DNA of 64,000 nt from Vibrio spartinae (GCF_024347135.1 NZ_AP024907.1:2905001-2969000); one strand, 5' to 3'. Positions 18,573 through 27,445 are shown, counted from the stretch's first letter. Numbers and translations: made by a program. The notes: generated by a model not told the origin, from the sequence alone.

Positions 18573-19712
18573 ATGAAAAATGTAGGAACCATCCTCTTAT
18601 CACTTTCTTTGTTCATATTCGGTACAGTACCGGCAACGGCCTCATGGTATGAAGTCACTGGTAGTGCAGCGGTCGTTTCATCGGAAACTCAGGCAAAACT
18701 GTATGCACTTGAAGATGCCGTATATAAAGCGATCAGTTTTTCCGGAGCGGATATCGGTAGCATCAGTAACCTCTACCCATTACTGGATGCTCAGCGTACT
18801 GAGTTTCAGTTTACCAATCATGAGGTCCGCTACATTCTGGTCGAAGAACAAACGGTCAAAAACAACGTTGTCTATGTCAAAGTCCGAATCGATATTTATC
18901 CATCCGCGTCAGGTTGTCAGGTAGAACAATATAAGAAAACCGTATTGGTGAGTAATATCACGCTTGCTTCCCCACAACAGGCAGTGATGGGGCAAATTTA
19001 CAAGATTGGCGATGACTTTTCCCAAGTATTAAATAAGCAATTGGATAAGGAATCACATAGTTTTATCTCGGTAGGTACAACAGATTATGAGATTGATAAA
19101 AATTCTCCCACTCGACTCAAGATGATTGCTGAAGATAATAATGCCCAATACATTATTGCCGGCAATATCACTGACCTCACAGCAACCATCGCTGCACAAC
19201 CATCAGGAGATGAAGTCATTAATCGTCAATTTGCAATGGATCTGAGTGTCTTTGATGGCGAAACAGGAAATGCAATCATCAGTCGTAATTATCGTGAAAT
19301 CGCGCGTTGGCCATTTCCAAGAACCAGTCAGGTCGATACCAAAAGCGCTCGCTTCTGGGCTTCAACCTATGGTGAAATGCTGCTCCGTCTCAGCCGCCAT
19401 GTGATGTTAGATCTTGAATCAGAGCTATCGTGTAAAATCACCTTGCCGGAGGTCATCTCTAAATCAGACCATATCGTCATGATGAATTTAGGCAGAATTC
19501 ACGGTGTTCAAAAAGGAGATAAGCTTCAATTATGGCATACAGGGTCCTTTATCGATCAAAGAGGATTAGCGCGCAATAAAGTCACTCAAAGTGATATCAC
19601 ACTCACGGTTAATCGTGTTTATGAAACGGAAGCCGAACTGTCAGTTGATCAAGTCGAGTTAGCTGACAGCATTCAAATTGGCGACGTAATGCACAAACAG
19701 CTCATAAAATGA
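18573..19712 (+). CDS. flgT: Flagellar H-ring protein FlgT
   Basis: FlgT forms the H-ring around the basal body in vibrios and helps anchor the MotX/MotY T-ring and stators. The 379-residue protein has a signal peptide (MKNVGTILLSLSLFIFGTVP, cleaved after ATA) and a three-domain architecture starting SWYEVTGSAAVVSSETQAK. The C-terminal domain has GRIHGVQKGDKLQLW. Position beside flgOP matches the vibrio order. No terminator with a T-run follows, only the hairpin at 19760-19789. Confidence 0.92.
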   Translation: MKNVGTILLSLSLFIFGTVPATASWYEVTGSAAVVSSETQAKLYALEDAVYKAISFSGADIGSISNLYPLLDAQRTEFQFTNHEVRYILVEEQTVKNNVVYVKVRIDIYPSASGCQVEQYKKTVLVSNITLASPQQAVMGQIYKIGDDFSQVLNKQLDKESHSFISVGTTDYEIDKNSPTRLKMIAEDNNAQYIIAGNITDLTATIAAQPSGDEVINRQFAMDLSVFDGETGNAIISRNYREIARWPFPRTSQVDTKSARFWASTYGEMLLRLSRHVMLDLESELSCKITLPEVISKSDHIVMMNLGRIHGVQKGDKLQLWHTGSFIDQRGLARNKVTQSDITLTVNRVYETEAELSVDQVELADSIQIGDVMHKQLIK

Positions 19713-19759
19713 AATCAAGACTTAACTTATCTTATTTAAATCAGTAATATATAAGCATA

Positions 19760-19789
19760 TTGCTGTACAGTTTTCCGACTGTGCAGCAA
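19760..19789. other. Hairpin between flgT and tRNA-Arg
   Basis: Arms TTGCTGTACAG and CTGTGCAGCAA (11 pairs, one G-U) enclose TTTTCCGA. There is no T-run on either side, so it is not a standard intrinsic terminator; it may close flgT mRNA or protect its 3' end. Confidence 0.4.
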
Positions 19790-19797
19790 ATACCGAT

Positions 19798-19873
19798 GTC
19801 CCCTTAGTTCAGTTGGATAGAACAAGGACCTCCTAAGTCTTAGACGTGAGTTCAAATCTCGCAGGGGACGCCA
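19798..19873 (+). tRNA. tRNA-Arg (anticodon CCT)
   Basis: A 76-base cloverleaf with encoded CCA. The acceptor stem is GTCCCCT / AGGGGAC with discriminator G, the anticodon stem AGGAC / GTCTT encloses the loop CTCCTAA (anticodon CCT), and the T arm has GTGAG-TTCAAAT-CTCGC. It reads AGG codons. It is convergent with the methyltransferase gene that ends seven bases later. No duplicated 3' end or integrase gene was found nearby. Confidence 0.95.
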
Positions 19874-19880
19874 CATCTTC

Positions 19881-20480
19881 CTATGGTATATTCTTCATAA
19901 TCGCTTGAACAACATGACTTCTGCCGCGATGCATCACCCCCTCGTAGATCTCCCTTTCTTTCTCTTCAATATACCAAGGGGATAACGTCGGAAGCTCCTG
20001 AACTAAAACTTGCCGTGATAACATCATATCAGTCTCAGGAGGACCACCCGTTTTATATTTCAACTGCTCCGGTGTATACCCTTCAACCAGATAAATCCCA
20101 TTGGCTTTGAGACTTCTCGGTAATGCCTGATGCAGTTTTTGCCGCACAACCGGTGGAAGATGGCAAAAGACCGCCACAACCGCTTGCCACTGTTCGAGCC
20201 CTAAATCGAACTCATCCAGATCAGCCTGAATAAAATTTACAGACACACGATGCTCAGCTGCAAACCGACGGGCTTTGTCAATCGCAACAACAGATAAGTC
20301 AACAGCTGTCACATCATAACCACATTTCGCCAGATAAACAGAATTCCGTCCTTCACCATCCGCCAAACACAAAACCGATCCTAACGGAAGGTATTGACGT
20401 TTCACACTATCACGCAAGAAATCATTCGGCTCTTTACCGTAGATATATGTATCGACCTGATATCGGTCATCCCACATCAC
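19881..20480 (-). CDS. Class I SAM-dependent methyltransferase
   Basis: The 199-residue product has the class I methyltransferase motif I (VLCLADGEGRNSVYLAKCG, about 37-55), an acidic residue after strand 2 (VTAVDLS) and a post-I motif (FIQADLDEF). The overall layout resembles TehB-type small-molecule methyltransferases, which act on oxyanions such as tellurite or on thiols. The substrate cannot be read from sequence. It is monocistronic, between tRNA-Arg and ompW, both separated from it by spacers. Confidence 0.8.
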   Translation of the reverse strand: MMWDDRYQVDTYIYGKEPNDFLRDSVKRQYLPLGSVLCLADGEGRNSVYLAKCGYDVTAVDLSVVAIDKARRFAAEHRVSVNFIQADLDEFDLGLEQWQAVVAVFCHLPPVVRQKLHQALPRSLKANGIYLVEGYTPEQLKYKTGGPPETDMMLSRQVLVQELPTLSPWYIEEKEREIYEGVMHRGRSHVVQAIMKNIP

Positions 20481-20586
20481 ATTGTCCTACCCATTAAATT
20501 AGATAATTCTAATTTACAAAAAACGAGCGGTCATTTCAAGAGACAAGCAATTTAAACCCTCGCCCTTCAACCGCTCAGCACAAACG

Positions 20587-20612
20587 AAAAAGGCAGCTTG
20601 ATAAGCTGCCTT
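20587..20612 (-). terminator. Intrinsic terminator after ompW
   Basis: A 10-base perfect stem (AAGGCAGCTT / AAGCTGCCTT, 20590-20599 with 20603-20612) and a three-base loop is followed on the minus strand by TTTTCG. It ends the ompW transcript 24 bases past its stop. Confidence 0.85.
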
Positions 20613-20636
20613 AAGTCCATATAAAAATGGGAGAGT

Positions 20637-21281
20637 CTAAAACTTATAACCACCAGAAATCATCACGATGACTGGATCAATATGCACGTCAGTAGATTTT
20701 TCAGCGCCATTGAACTTATAGGTTGCCGTAGAATCAATGTCGGCATACCAGACTGAAGCATTCACAAACCAATTTTCATCGAGTTTATAATCAACACCGG
20801 CATTCACAGCCAATCCCCAAGAGTCATCCAAACTCAGATCACTCAAGCCGGCAGCAGCACCATTACCATTAATTTTTTCATCAAAGAATGTGGTGTAGTT
20901 GATACCAGCCCCAACATAAGGTCGAAATTGTGAATCTGACTGACCAAAGTAGTACTCAAACATAAATGTTGGTGGCAGATGCTTTGTCTCACCAATCTCA
21001 CCTAAATTTAAAAGTGGTGTTGAAATATCATGAGAAAACGGTGTCGCAGCCAAAACTTCAAAGCTGACATTATCCGTAATCATATAACCTAGCGTTAAAC
21101 CAAGTTGAGTATTTGTATTGACTTCCAACTCTTCCTGACTGCCTAAAATTTTATCACTGCTGTCATTTGGGATAACCGATGCAATCCCTGCTCGCACGAT
21201 AAAATCACCCTCTTGGTGAGCAAAAGCACCAGCAGAAACGAAGGCGGTCATGATGGCTAATCCACAAAGTGTCTTTTTCAT
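20637..21281 (-). CDS. ompW: Outer membrane protein OmpW
   Basis: OmpW is an eight-stranded outer-membrane beta-barrel with a hydrophobic channel. I start it at the ATG at 21281 (MKKTLCGLAIMTAFVSAGAF, signal peptide) because AAGGAA lies eight bases ahead; the open frame extends further without support. The 214-residue product contains HQEGDFIVRAGIASVIP, the TLGYMITDNVSFEVLAATPF strand pair and the C-terminal VIVMISGGYKF ending in Phe for BAM recognition. Regulation: a perfect FNR-type box sits 72-85 bases upstream (21353-21366). Confidence 0.95.
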   Translation of the reverse strand: MKKTLCGLAIMTAFVSAGAFAHQEGDFIVRAGIASVIPNDSSDKILGSQEELEVNTNTQLGLTLGYMITDNVSFEVLAATPFSHDISTPLLNLGEIGETKHLPPTFMFEYYFGQSDSQFRPYVGAGINYTTFFDEKINGNGAAAGLSDLSLDDSWGLAVNAGVDYKLDENWFVNASVWYADIDSTATYKFNGAEKSTDVHIDPVIVMISGGYKF

Positions 21282-21325
21282 TATATTTTTCCTTGTCATT
21301 GGGCGAAAAGACTTTACTGGAGCGC

Positions 21326-21366
21326 ACGGTAGCACATAAAAACCACACTGTTTTGATGGAAATCAA
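21326..21366 (-). promoter_or_regulatory. FNR-type box and -10 for ompW
   Basis: TTGATGGAAATCAA (21353-21366) is a perfect FNR half-site pair. On the minus strand an extended -10 (TGC-TACCGT, hexamer 21331-21326) predicts a start near 21319, placing the FNR centre at about -41, the class II activator position. ompW is FNR-controlled in enterobacteria, so anaerobic activation is a reasonable inference here. Confidence 0.75.
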
Positions 21367-21488
21367 TTTGTAAAATTTATAAACAAAAATTGTATTGTTA
21401 TGTTAAAAAAATCACATTTTCCATGAAATATAATGTTGAAAAACTTAAAAAGATCATTCACAGCCATATAAAAAATGCCATCTAAACA

Positions 21489-21502
21489 TTGATTTATATC
21501 AA
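21489..21502. promoter_or_regulatory. Second FNR-type box, hsp20 side
   Basis: TTGATTTATATCAA is a second perfect FNR-type site, 83-96 bases upstream of the hsp20 ATG at 21585 and about 215 from ompW. If used at -41.5, the hsp20 start would be near 21537; the best -10 there (TTTAGT) is weak. Around it the spacer is AT-rich with no gene. Confidence 0.6.
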
Positions 21503-21584
21503 TTTATAAGTATGTTTTGATTTAGTTTTCGGAACGAGTTCTACACTTATAGAGCGTTCGAGGATGCTAAACAGGAGGATTGTG

Positions 21585-22010
21585 ATGAGTTTAATTCCAC
21601 GAGACTCATGGTCTGATTTTTATCATTTATTTGATCATGCTTTTCCGTCGATTCGGCCAAGCTTCAATATTGAATCTTTTTCTCCGCGGGTTGATGTACT
21701 GGATAAAGAAACTGCATTTGAAATTATCGCGGATTTACCCGGGGTCGAAAAAGATGATATATCAGTGAGCTGTCAACATGGCACGTTGACTATCGAAGCA
21801 TCGACCTTAAAAAATGAACAGAAAACCGATGGGGATAAAGTCATTCATAGAGAGCGCTATCAAGGCAAAATGGTACGCAGCTTTACTTTAGGTGACAATA
21901 TCAACGCGAAAGAAATTTATGCAGAGTATCAAGATGGTGTACTGGTGGTTGTCGTGCCGAAGATAGAAATGAAGCCAGACGAAACTGCTCAGCATATTAA
22001 AATCAACTGA
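21585..22010 (+). CDS. Hsp20 / alpha-crystallin family small heat shock protein
   Basis: Small heat shock proteins hold unfolded proteins for refolding. The ATG at 21585 (MSLIPRDSWSDFYHLFDHAF) has a perfect AGGAGG six bases upstream; the frame also has an ATG at 21564 with no such signal. The 141-residue product has an alpha-crystallin domain from about 33 to 128 (SPRVDVLDKETAFEIIADLPG, ISVSCQHGTLTIEAS, DGVLVVVVPK with the V-x-V style end) and a C-terminal IKIN that resembles the I-x-I dimer-anchor motif. The single copy next to an FNR box is unusual for a heat shock gene. Confidence 0.92.
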   Translation: MSLIPRDSWSDFYHLFDHAFPSIRPSFNIESFSPRVDVLDKETAFEIIADLPGVEKDDISVSCQHGTLTIEASTLKNEQKTDGDKVIHRERYQGKMVRSFTLGDNINAKEIYAEYQDGVLVVVVPKIEMKPDETAQHIKIN

Positions 22011-22029
22011 TGTTGAAAAAGCAAATGAC

Positions 22030-22058
22030 TAAAAAGCGGTGTATCTCACCGCTTTTTC
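22030..22058. terminator. Bidirectional terminator between hsp20 and eamA-family gene
   Basis: AAAAGCGGTG and CACCGCTTTT arms with a TATCT loop, flanked by A and T runs. It can end both hsp20 (plus) and the convergent exporter gene (minus). Confidence 0.85.
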
Positions 22059-22083
22059 TGTTTCATCCCTCAGAAAATTTTAG

Positions 22084-22995
22084 TTACTTCCCTGAGAGTG
22101 GCTGAAGACGATTCTTTGATGCATTTCGGTACTTCTGATAACTTTTCACAAACTGTGGGAATAAAGACATCACAATCATACCAGCCATCAGACTATATTG
22201 TATCGGCGTATAAGATTCACCCACCAACAGCAGACCACACAGAATCCCTGCAACAGGATTGGCAACCCCAGCAAAAGTAAATTCAACCACTGAAAGCTGT
22301 CTGAGTGCCCAAACATAAAGAGAATATGCAACCGCAGTATTCATGATACAGAGCCAAAACAGTCCTAATACGTTTTTACCTGACAAATGCTGCCATGCGT
22401 TGAGATAGAGAGCCGGCTCGTAGCTCAAGTGAACCAAGACAATCAATAATAATGCCAAACCACCCAGAATCAGTTGCCAAGTCAACACACACCACCACGC
22501 CAATTTCTGGTTCAACATTTGAGTCAATGTGCTCCCGCAAATCATACATAAGATTCCAATCAACATGGCAGAAAGCCCAAACAAGCTCAGATCCAAACGA
22601 CCGGGGTCAAATAGTAACGCAGCGAATCCAAACAGCGCCAAACCAGAAACCATCTGAATCACTGATGGCCGCTTTCTCATCACTATCCATTGGATCAGCA
22701 TGGCAAATACAGGCACAGACATCATTCCAACACTGGATATCGCTGAAGGTAAGGTCAGTGCCATCACAAATATACAACCGAAAAATATAGCAATGTTCAG
22801 CAAACCGGTGGTGAGTAACACCTTCCAAGTCCCCTTATCAGGAAAAGTTGGCTTAATTGCGAAAAGGATAATACCTGCCGGTAAAGCTCGTAATACACCG
22901 AGCAGCAACGGTGGCCACCCCGGTAATGTTGCCTGAGTGACGGCATAAGTTGTTCCCCACAAAAATGTAGCCACCATCGCTAGTATTATATTCAT
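22084..22995 (-). CDS. EamA/DMT-family transporter
   Basis: The 303-residue product is an integral membrane protein with about ten hydrophobic segments in two EamA repeats (starting MNIILAMVATFLWGTTYAV and about residue 150). This is the drug/metabolite transporter superfamily; members export amino acids, metabolites or toxic compounds. The substrate is not readable. It is divergent from a MarR regulator across a 105-base spacer with repeated TATCTTT sequences, so that regulator probably controls it. Confidence 0.9.
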   Translation of the reverse strand: MNIILAMVATFLWGTTYAVTQATLPGWPPLLLGVLRALPAGIILFAIKPTFPDKGTWKVLLTTGLLNIAIFFGCIFVMALTLPSAISSVGMMSVPVFAMLIQWIVMRKRPSVIQMVSGLALFGFAALLFDPGRLDLSLFGLSAMLIGILCMICGSTLTQMLNQKLAWWCVLTWQLILGGLALLLIVLVHLSYEPALYLNAWQHLSGKNVLGLFWLCIMNTAVAYSLYVWALRQLSVVEFTFAGVANPVAGILCGLLLVGESYTPIQYSLMAGMIVMSLFPQFVKSYQKYRNASKNRLQPLSGK

Positions 22996-23001
22996 ATAAA
23001 G

Positions 23002-23072
23002 TATCTTTACATTGAGATTTTATTAATCATAAAAAAGTAATTTATCTTTGTAAAGAATCTTTATGTTAAGAT
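23002..23072. promoter_or_regulatory. Repeated TATCTTT operator-like elements
   Basis: The divergent spacer holds TATCTTTA (23002-23009), TCTTTGTAAAGA (23045-23056, a perfect 12-base palindrome) and ATCTTTATGTTAAGAT (23057-23072, arms ATCTT/AAGAT). These share an ATCTTT core and cover likely promoters of both the exporter and the MarR gene. They are the best candidates for the MarR binding sites. Confidence 0.55.
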
Positions 23073-23100
23073 ATTATTATCATCGTTTAATCAGGTATAT

Positions 23101-23619
23101 ATGACTATGGATATTCTTGACAGGATCGTCACTCAATGGGCGGCAGAAAAACCAGAACTGAATACACTCCCCATGAGTATTTTTGGTCGGATACTACATT
23201 TGACTAAACATTTAGAGCAGGAAATCGCCAGTATTCATAAGCAATATGATCTCAAACTGGGAGAGTTTGACGTACTCGCAACATTACTCCGCTCTGGCGC
23301 ACCTTATCAGTTAACTCCTTCAGCGTTAATCAGCACCGCGATGCTGACTTCAGGTGCGATGACAAATCGGCTCGATAAGTTGGAGCGAAAAAATTTAATT
23401 ACCCGTATTCATAGCAACGTTGACCGTCGGAGTATTTCTGTGCAATTAACCGAACAAGGCTACCAACTCATCAATCAAGCATTGACAGAACATGTTCAGG
23501 CTCAGGAAAGATTGATCAGCGTCTTAAACCAAACAGAACAATCACAGCTTTCAGCTCTGCTTAAGTCTTGGCTATCGTCATTTAACCCGAACACCCCGTC
23601 AGGCAGTGATATTGAGTAA
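23101..23619 (+). CDS. MarR family transcriptional regulator
   Basis: The 172-residue product has the MarR winged-helix layout: a dimerisation helix (about 25-60), DNA-binding region with LTPSALISTAMLTSGAMTNR (recognition helix, about 82-101) and wing with NVDRRSISVQLTEQG, then a C-terminal helix pair. Such dimers usually repress adjacent transporter genes and release on ligand binding. It is divergent from the EamA exporter. The ATG at 23101 has a second in-frame ATG two codons on, so the exact start is uncertain by two residues. Confidence 0.92.
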   Translation: MTMDILDRIVTQWAAEKPELNTLPMSIFGRILHLTKHLEQEIASIHKQYDLKLGEFDVLATLLRSGAPYQLTPSALISTAMLTSGAMTNRLDKLERKNLITRIHSNVDRRSISVQLTEQGYQLINQALTEHVQAQERLISVLNQTEQSQLSALLKSWLSSFNPNTPSGSDIE

Positions 23620-23835
23620 CAAAGCGTCCCCGTGTTACTTTTATTGCAATAAAAATTGAATGGAATTCTCGAATATTGTCACAATTGTTGTGTGTTATCT
23701 CAAACTAGCTCAAAATACCGAAAGTGTTGCTCATGACGTGAATCTGTCTAAATCCTTATCTGGATTGAAAGGGAGAGCAAGACACGCTAAATCATAACAG
23801 CCATGAACTGTATTCTCTGCCGCATGACTCATGAC

Positions 23836-23857
23836 TGAAGTGAACGGAACCACTTCA
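23836..23857. other. Hairpin ahead of the 168-residue hypothetical gene
   Basis: TGAAGTG and CACTTCA arms (7 bases) enclose AACGGAAC. It lies 57 bases ahead of the next start, in a 294-base spacer with no other gene seen. It has no T-run and may be an mRNA leader structure. Confidence 0.3.
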
Positions 23858-23913
23858 CCTTAGTGGTAATTTGATCTATTATTGTTAATAATAAAAATAT
23901 AGATAACAAACGG

Positions 23914-24420
23914 ATGAAGAAGAGTAATCTTGAAACCAATACTGGCCATCGCTTTATTTCTAAAGCGAAAACAGCTTACAAAATTCACATACATACGCCA
24001 GATGATAAAGTTTTACACCGCTCTGTTGGTTTCATTCGTATTGGTGAAAAAAAAGGGCTAAAAAAAGCGATTCTGCTTCGTAATGAGCTCGGTCGTCAAA
24101 TGTGGGGCAAGCACTGGCGAATGCTCCTCAAAGATCCTTATCTGATGACTCGGCTCCCCCACAGCCTTGAACCTAAAATCATCTATAAACCTCGTCCTAC
24201 CAAAGACAATCCAAGCTATCGGGATGCTTGCTACATTGCAGCCTGGAGAACCTATGACGCTCAAGGAGAGTGCCACTTCAAGAGTGTGGTTTGTTCAATT
24301 AACAAGCATGGGAAACTGGCTGCATATACAAAAACCAAAAAGGCGCTTCTCGACGCGCATAAAGATTATCTCGATATTCTAATTTTTATGGGCCGATTAA
24401 ATAGTATTGATCTGAAGTAG
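23914..24420 (+). CDS. Hypothetical basic protein with two similar halves
   Basis: The 168-residue product is basic and soluble, with no signal peptide or membrane segment. I do not recognise the family for certain. It reads as two repeats: residues about 11-65 (YKIHIHTPDDKVLHRSVGFI, then a helix KKAILLRNELGRQ) and about 104-160 (YIAAWRTYDAQGECHFKSVV, then a helix KTKKALLDAHKDYLDIL). Each has the order strand, turn with Asp, strand, strand, helix, which resembles AP2/ERF-like or integrase N-terminal DNA-binding folds. DNA binding is therefore an inference. It is a single gene between a MarR regulator and ompA. Confidence 0.7.
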   Translation: MKKSNLETNTGHRFISKAKTAYKIHIHTPDDKVLHRSVGFIRIGEKKGLKKAILLRNELGRQMWGKHWRMLLKDPYLMTRLPHSLEPKIIYKPRPTKDNPSYRDACYIAAWRTYDAQGECHFKSVVCSINKHGKLAAYTKTKKALLDAHKDYLDILIFMGRLNSIDLK

Positions 24421-24494
24421 CCACACGCCCTACACATTGATCAATTCATTCGTATTGCCCATTCTCTCTCAGTACCATTTTCACAGCCACATAC

Positions 24495-24543
24495 AAATAA
24501 AAACGCTGCGATATGCGAGCTTTAAACCCGCATATCGCAGCGT
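24495..24543 (-). terminator. Strong terminator after ompA-type gene
   Basis: A 16-base perfect stem (24501-24516 with 24528-24543, arms starting AACGCTGCGATATGCG) and an 11-base loop, followed on the minus strand by TTTTTATTTG. It is the longest stem in the window and ends the ompA-like transcript 33 bases past its stop. It may also work for the upstream plus-strand gene. Confidence 0.9.
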
Positions 24544-24575
24544 TAAATCAAGTTGGATCCGAAATAACCTCTTGC

Positions 24576-25577
24576 TTATTCTTTAATGACAACCTGATAA
24601 GTAAATGTCGGCACTTCGACCTCAACCCGTCGGTTTTGCTCCCGACCGTCTTTGGTATCGTTGGATGCGACAGGCTCAGATTCTCCCATACCACGCACGG
24701 TGATTCGATCCGCATCAATTCCCTGAGAAATGAGCTGATCCGCAACAGCCTGTGCTCTTTTCAACGACAGTGATTGGTTGTATTCCTTTGAGCCGGTTGA
24801 ATCGGTATAACCCGTCACCATCGCTGTCGCTTGAGAATGACGAGACATCAATTCGATGACATCCTGAATATCAGCAACGCCCTGCTTGCTCAGTACCGCA
24901 CTATCTAATGCAAAGCTACTGGCACTACTCAAGCTCTTTTTCACTGTTTTAATCACTTGCGTTTCAGCCGGCTCTGCCGGAACAGGTTCAGGGGTTTTTG
25001 CAACAACGGCTGGTTCAGCAACAGCTGGCCGAGGCTTGCTGGCAACGACAGGTGTAGACTCAGAACGACCAAAACGATAAGTAACGCCCAGCGTTGCCAT
25101 ATTGCCTTGAGCTCGTACAATATCATTATTTATATCAGTGAGCGCCTGATATTCCAGACGGACAGCCACATTGTCATTCGCACTCAATTCAAGACCTGCC
25201 GCTGCCAGATAAGACCAATCATCTTTAGAGCCATAGTCAACATAGGCGCCACCGAGCTTTGCATACAGATCAAGGTTTTGATAGAGAGGAAAATCAAACT
25301 TAGGCGCAATGGTCACCGCATTCACATGATCATTGACCATGCCTGCCCCGGTAAATTTTCCTAAGTGATCATATCCGGCCTCCAGTGCAACATGATCCCA
25401 AACCTGATATCCAAGAAAAGCACCGACTGCCGATGAATCGTCATCGCAGACATCGGTCGGACGACATGAATCATCCAGCCAAGACTTGCCAACTTTACCA
25501 CCAACATAAACCTCGGCATGAATCATTGCGGAAACCATCCATGATGCTGCCGATACCACGATTATCATTTTATTCAT
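24576..25577 (-). CDS. OmpA family outer membrane protein
   Basis: The product links the outer membrane to peptidoglycan. I start it at the ATG at 25577 (MNKMIIVVSAASWMVSAMIH signal peptide) because AAGGAG lies six bases ahead. The 333-residue protein has an N-terminal beta-barrel (about 20-175, AEVYVGGKVGKSWLDDSC to VTYRFGR), a Pro/Ala/Val-rich linker and a C-terminal OmpA domain (about 230-330) with TGYTDSTGSKEYNQSLSLKR, RITVRGMGESEP and NRRVEVEV, the peptidoglycan-binding residues Asp and Arg. Two cysteines occur in CRPTDVC near the N-terminus. Confidence 0.93.
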   Translation of the reverse strand: MNKMIIVVSAASWMVSAMIHAEVYVGGKVGKSWLDDSCRPTDVCDDDSSAVGAFLGYQVWDHVALEAGYDHLGKFTGAGMVNDHVNAVTIAPKFDFPLYQNLDLYAKLGGAYVDYGSKDDWSYLAAAGLELSANDNVAVRLEYQALTDINNDIVRAQGNMATLGVTYRFGRSESTPVVASKPRPAVAEPAVVAKTPEPVPAEPAETQVIKTVKKSLSSASSFALDSAVLSKQGVADIQDVIELMSRHSQATAMVTGYTDSTGSKEYNQSLSLKRAQAVADQLISQGIDADRITVRGMGESEPVASNDTKDGREQNRRVEVEVPTFTYQVVIKE

Positions 25578-25775
25578 GCTGCTCTCCTTTTTATTGTGAA
25601 TTGCCCGAGCTTGCTTCAATACTGAACACATAGAATCAGGGTTACTCTATTGCATCACTGTAAAGAATAAGAGAAGGGGGTGTTAACTTACTGTCACCTT
25701 TACCGCTTTTGAAACATAACAACGGATTCAGCAGCACCAACTTTAATCAGTGCAATACCTTTTATATATAACCGA

Positions 25776-25806
25776 AATAGAAAAGCCGCAACCTAGGTTG
25801 CGGCTT
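25776..25806 (-). terminator. Intrinsic terminator after gltX
   Basis: A 12-base arm palindrome (AAGCCGCAACCT / AGGTTGCGGCTT) forms a tight hairpin, followed on the minus strand by TTTCTATTT. It lies 30 bases past the gltX stop. Confidence 0.88.
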
Positions 25807-25835
25807 CTCATTTATCTTTATGTTATTCGATGACG

Positions 25836-27263
25836 TTAGCCAGCATTTGCTTCACGCTGCTCAATAAACGCGATGGCCATTTGAATCCGCTTCATCACAC
25901 GCGTTTTACCAATCAGCTGCATTGTGGCGTCGACAGATGGAGACTGTCCCCCGCCAGTCACAGCAACACGTAACGGCATCCCCACTTTCCCCATGCCGAG
26001 CTCAAGCGTCTCACATACATCAGCAATAACCTGATGCAGGCTCTCAGTGGTCCATGTCTCCAGCGCAGTTATTTTTTCCAAAGCCAGAACGAGAGGCGCT
26101 TTTGCAACCGGGCGCAAATGTTTTTTCGCGGCACCATCATCAAACGCATCAAAGTCTTCATAGAAATAACGCGCCTGCTGTGCCAGCTCAACCAAGGTTT
26201 GTACCCGGTCAGCCAGCAGCTGAATGACTTCCGTTACCGCCGGGCCATTTTCTGGGTTGATTCCCTGATGATCCAAGTGCCATTGCAGATGCCCGGCAAC
26301 GTATTCAGGATCCGAGCTTTTGATATAGTGATGGTTTAACCATAACAATTTATCAGTATTAAATGCAGATGCTGACTTGCTAATCGCATTCAGACTAAAG
26401 TGCTCAATCATTTCATCACGAGAGAAGATTTCCTGATCACCATGAGACCAACCAAGCCGTACTAAATAGTTATTTAATGCTTCTGGCAGGTAGCCCTCAT
26501 CGCGATATTGCATCACCGAAACAGCGCCATGACGCTTCGAGAGTTTGGCACCATCATCCCCTAAAATCATCGCACAATGAGCAAACGTTGGCACCGTGGC
26601 TCCCAGCGCTTCATAGATATTGATTTGACGCGCAGTGTTGTTGATATGGTCTTCTCCCCGCACAACATGAGTGATACCCATATCCCAGTCATCAACAACC
26701 ACACAGAAATTATACGTAGGAGAACCGTCCGTCCGGCGGATGATTAAATCATCGAGTTGATCATTACGAATTTCGATCCGTCCACGAATCTGATCGTCAA
26801 AAACGGCACTCCCCTCTTTCGGGTTACGGAAGCGCACAACAAAAGCATCACCATCTTTTGCCGCATCATTCACCGCTTTGATCTTCGGATGATTAGCGTC
26901 ATAGCGAGGATTTTCCTTGTTGGCTTCCTGCTCTGCACGAACTTCATCCAACAGTGCTTTGGATGCGTAACACTTATACGCTTTTCCTGCTGCAAGTAAC
27001 TGCTCAACCACTTCATCATAACGATCAAAACGTTTCGTCTGATAATAAGGGCCTTCATCCCAATCCAACCCTAACCAGCTCATGCCTTCCAGAATTGCAT
27101 CGACCGCTTCCTGCGTTGAACGCTCTAAATCAGTATCTTCAATTCTTAATACAAATTCCCCGCCCTGATGTTTTGCATAGAGCCAAGAATACAATGCCGT
27201 ACGGGCACCACCGACATGAAGAAACCCTGTAGGGCTTGGAGCAAAACGCGTTTTAACCGTCAT
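25836..27263 (-). CDS. gltX: Glutamyl-tRNA synthetase
   Basis: GluRS charges tRNA-Glu. From the ATG at 27263 ([20 protein letters not shown]) the protein has 475 residues, usual length. The class I HIGH signature appears as HVGG and the KMSKS signature as KLSKRHG (about 238-244). The anticodon-binding helical domain fills the C-terminal part. The open frame extends 11 codons further upstream, but the family start and an AAAGG signal favour 27263. It is monocistronic. Confidence 0.97.
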   Translation of the reverse strand: MTVKTRFAPSPTGFLHVGGARTALYSWLYAKHQGGEFVLRIEDTDLERSTQEAVDAILEGMSWLGLDWDEGPYYQTKRFDRYDEVVEQLLAAGKAYKCYASKALLDEVRAEQEANKENPRYDANHPKIKAVNDAAKDGDAFVVRFRNPKEGSAVFDDQIRGRIEIRNDQLDDLIIRRTDGSPTYNFCVVVDDWDMGITHVVRGEDHINNTARQINIYEALGATVPTFAHCAMILGDDGAKLSKRHGAVSVMQYRDEGYLPEALNNYLVRLGWSHGDQEIFSRDEMIEHFSLNAISKSASAFNTDKLLWLNHHYIKSSDPEYVAGHLQWHLDHQGINPENGPAVTEVIQLLADRVQTLVELAQQARYFYEDFDAFDDGAAKKHLRPVAKAPLVLALEKITALETWTTESLHQVIADVCETLELGMGKVGMPLRVAVTGGGQSPSVDATMQLIGKTRVMKRIQMAIAFIEQREANAG

Positions 27264-27445
27264 GAGATTTACCTTTATTCTGATCGAGTTTAACAACTTC
27301 GGATCTAGCTGTATCAGCCAAAATTTGCCCAGTATTCTAGCACCTGAGTATCAATCACGACAATGACCCTTTACCCTGAATTTTCAGTCATGTCAGTGGA
27401 TAGCGCGTCACGTTCAGCAGAAAGAACCAGAAATGGCGAAATGCC

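Noticed and set aside
19798..19873. tRNA-Arg as an integration site
   Set aside because: No integrase gene, no direct repeat of the tRNA end and no island-like genes follow it.
21530..21560. GAACG/CGTTC hairpin in the hsp20 leader as an RNA thermometer
   Set aside because: The 5-base stem is separated from the AGGAGG signal and does not pair with it; the structure is too weak to claim thermosensing.
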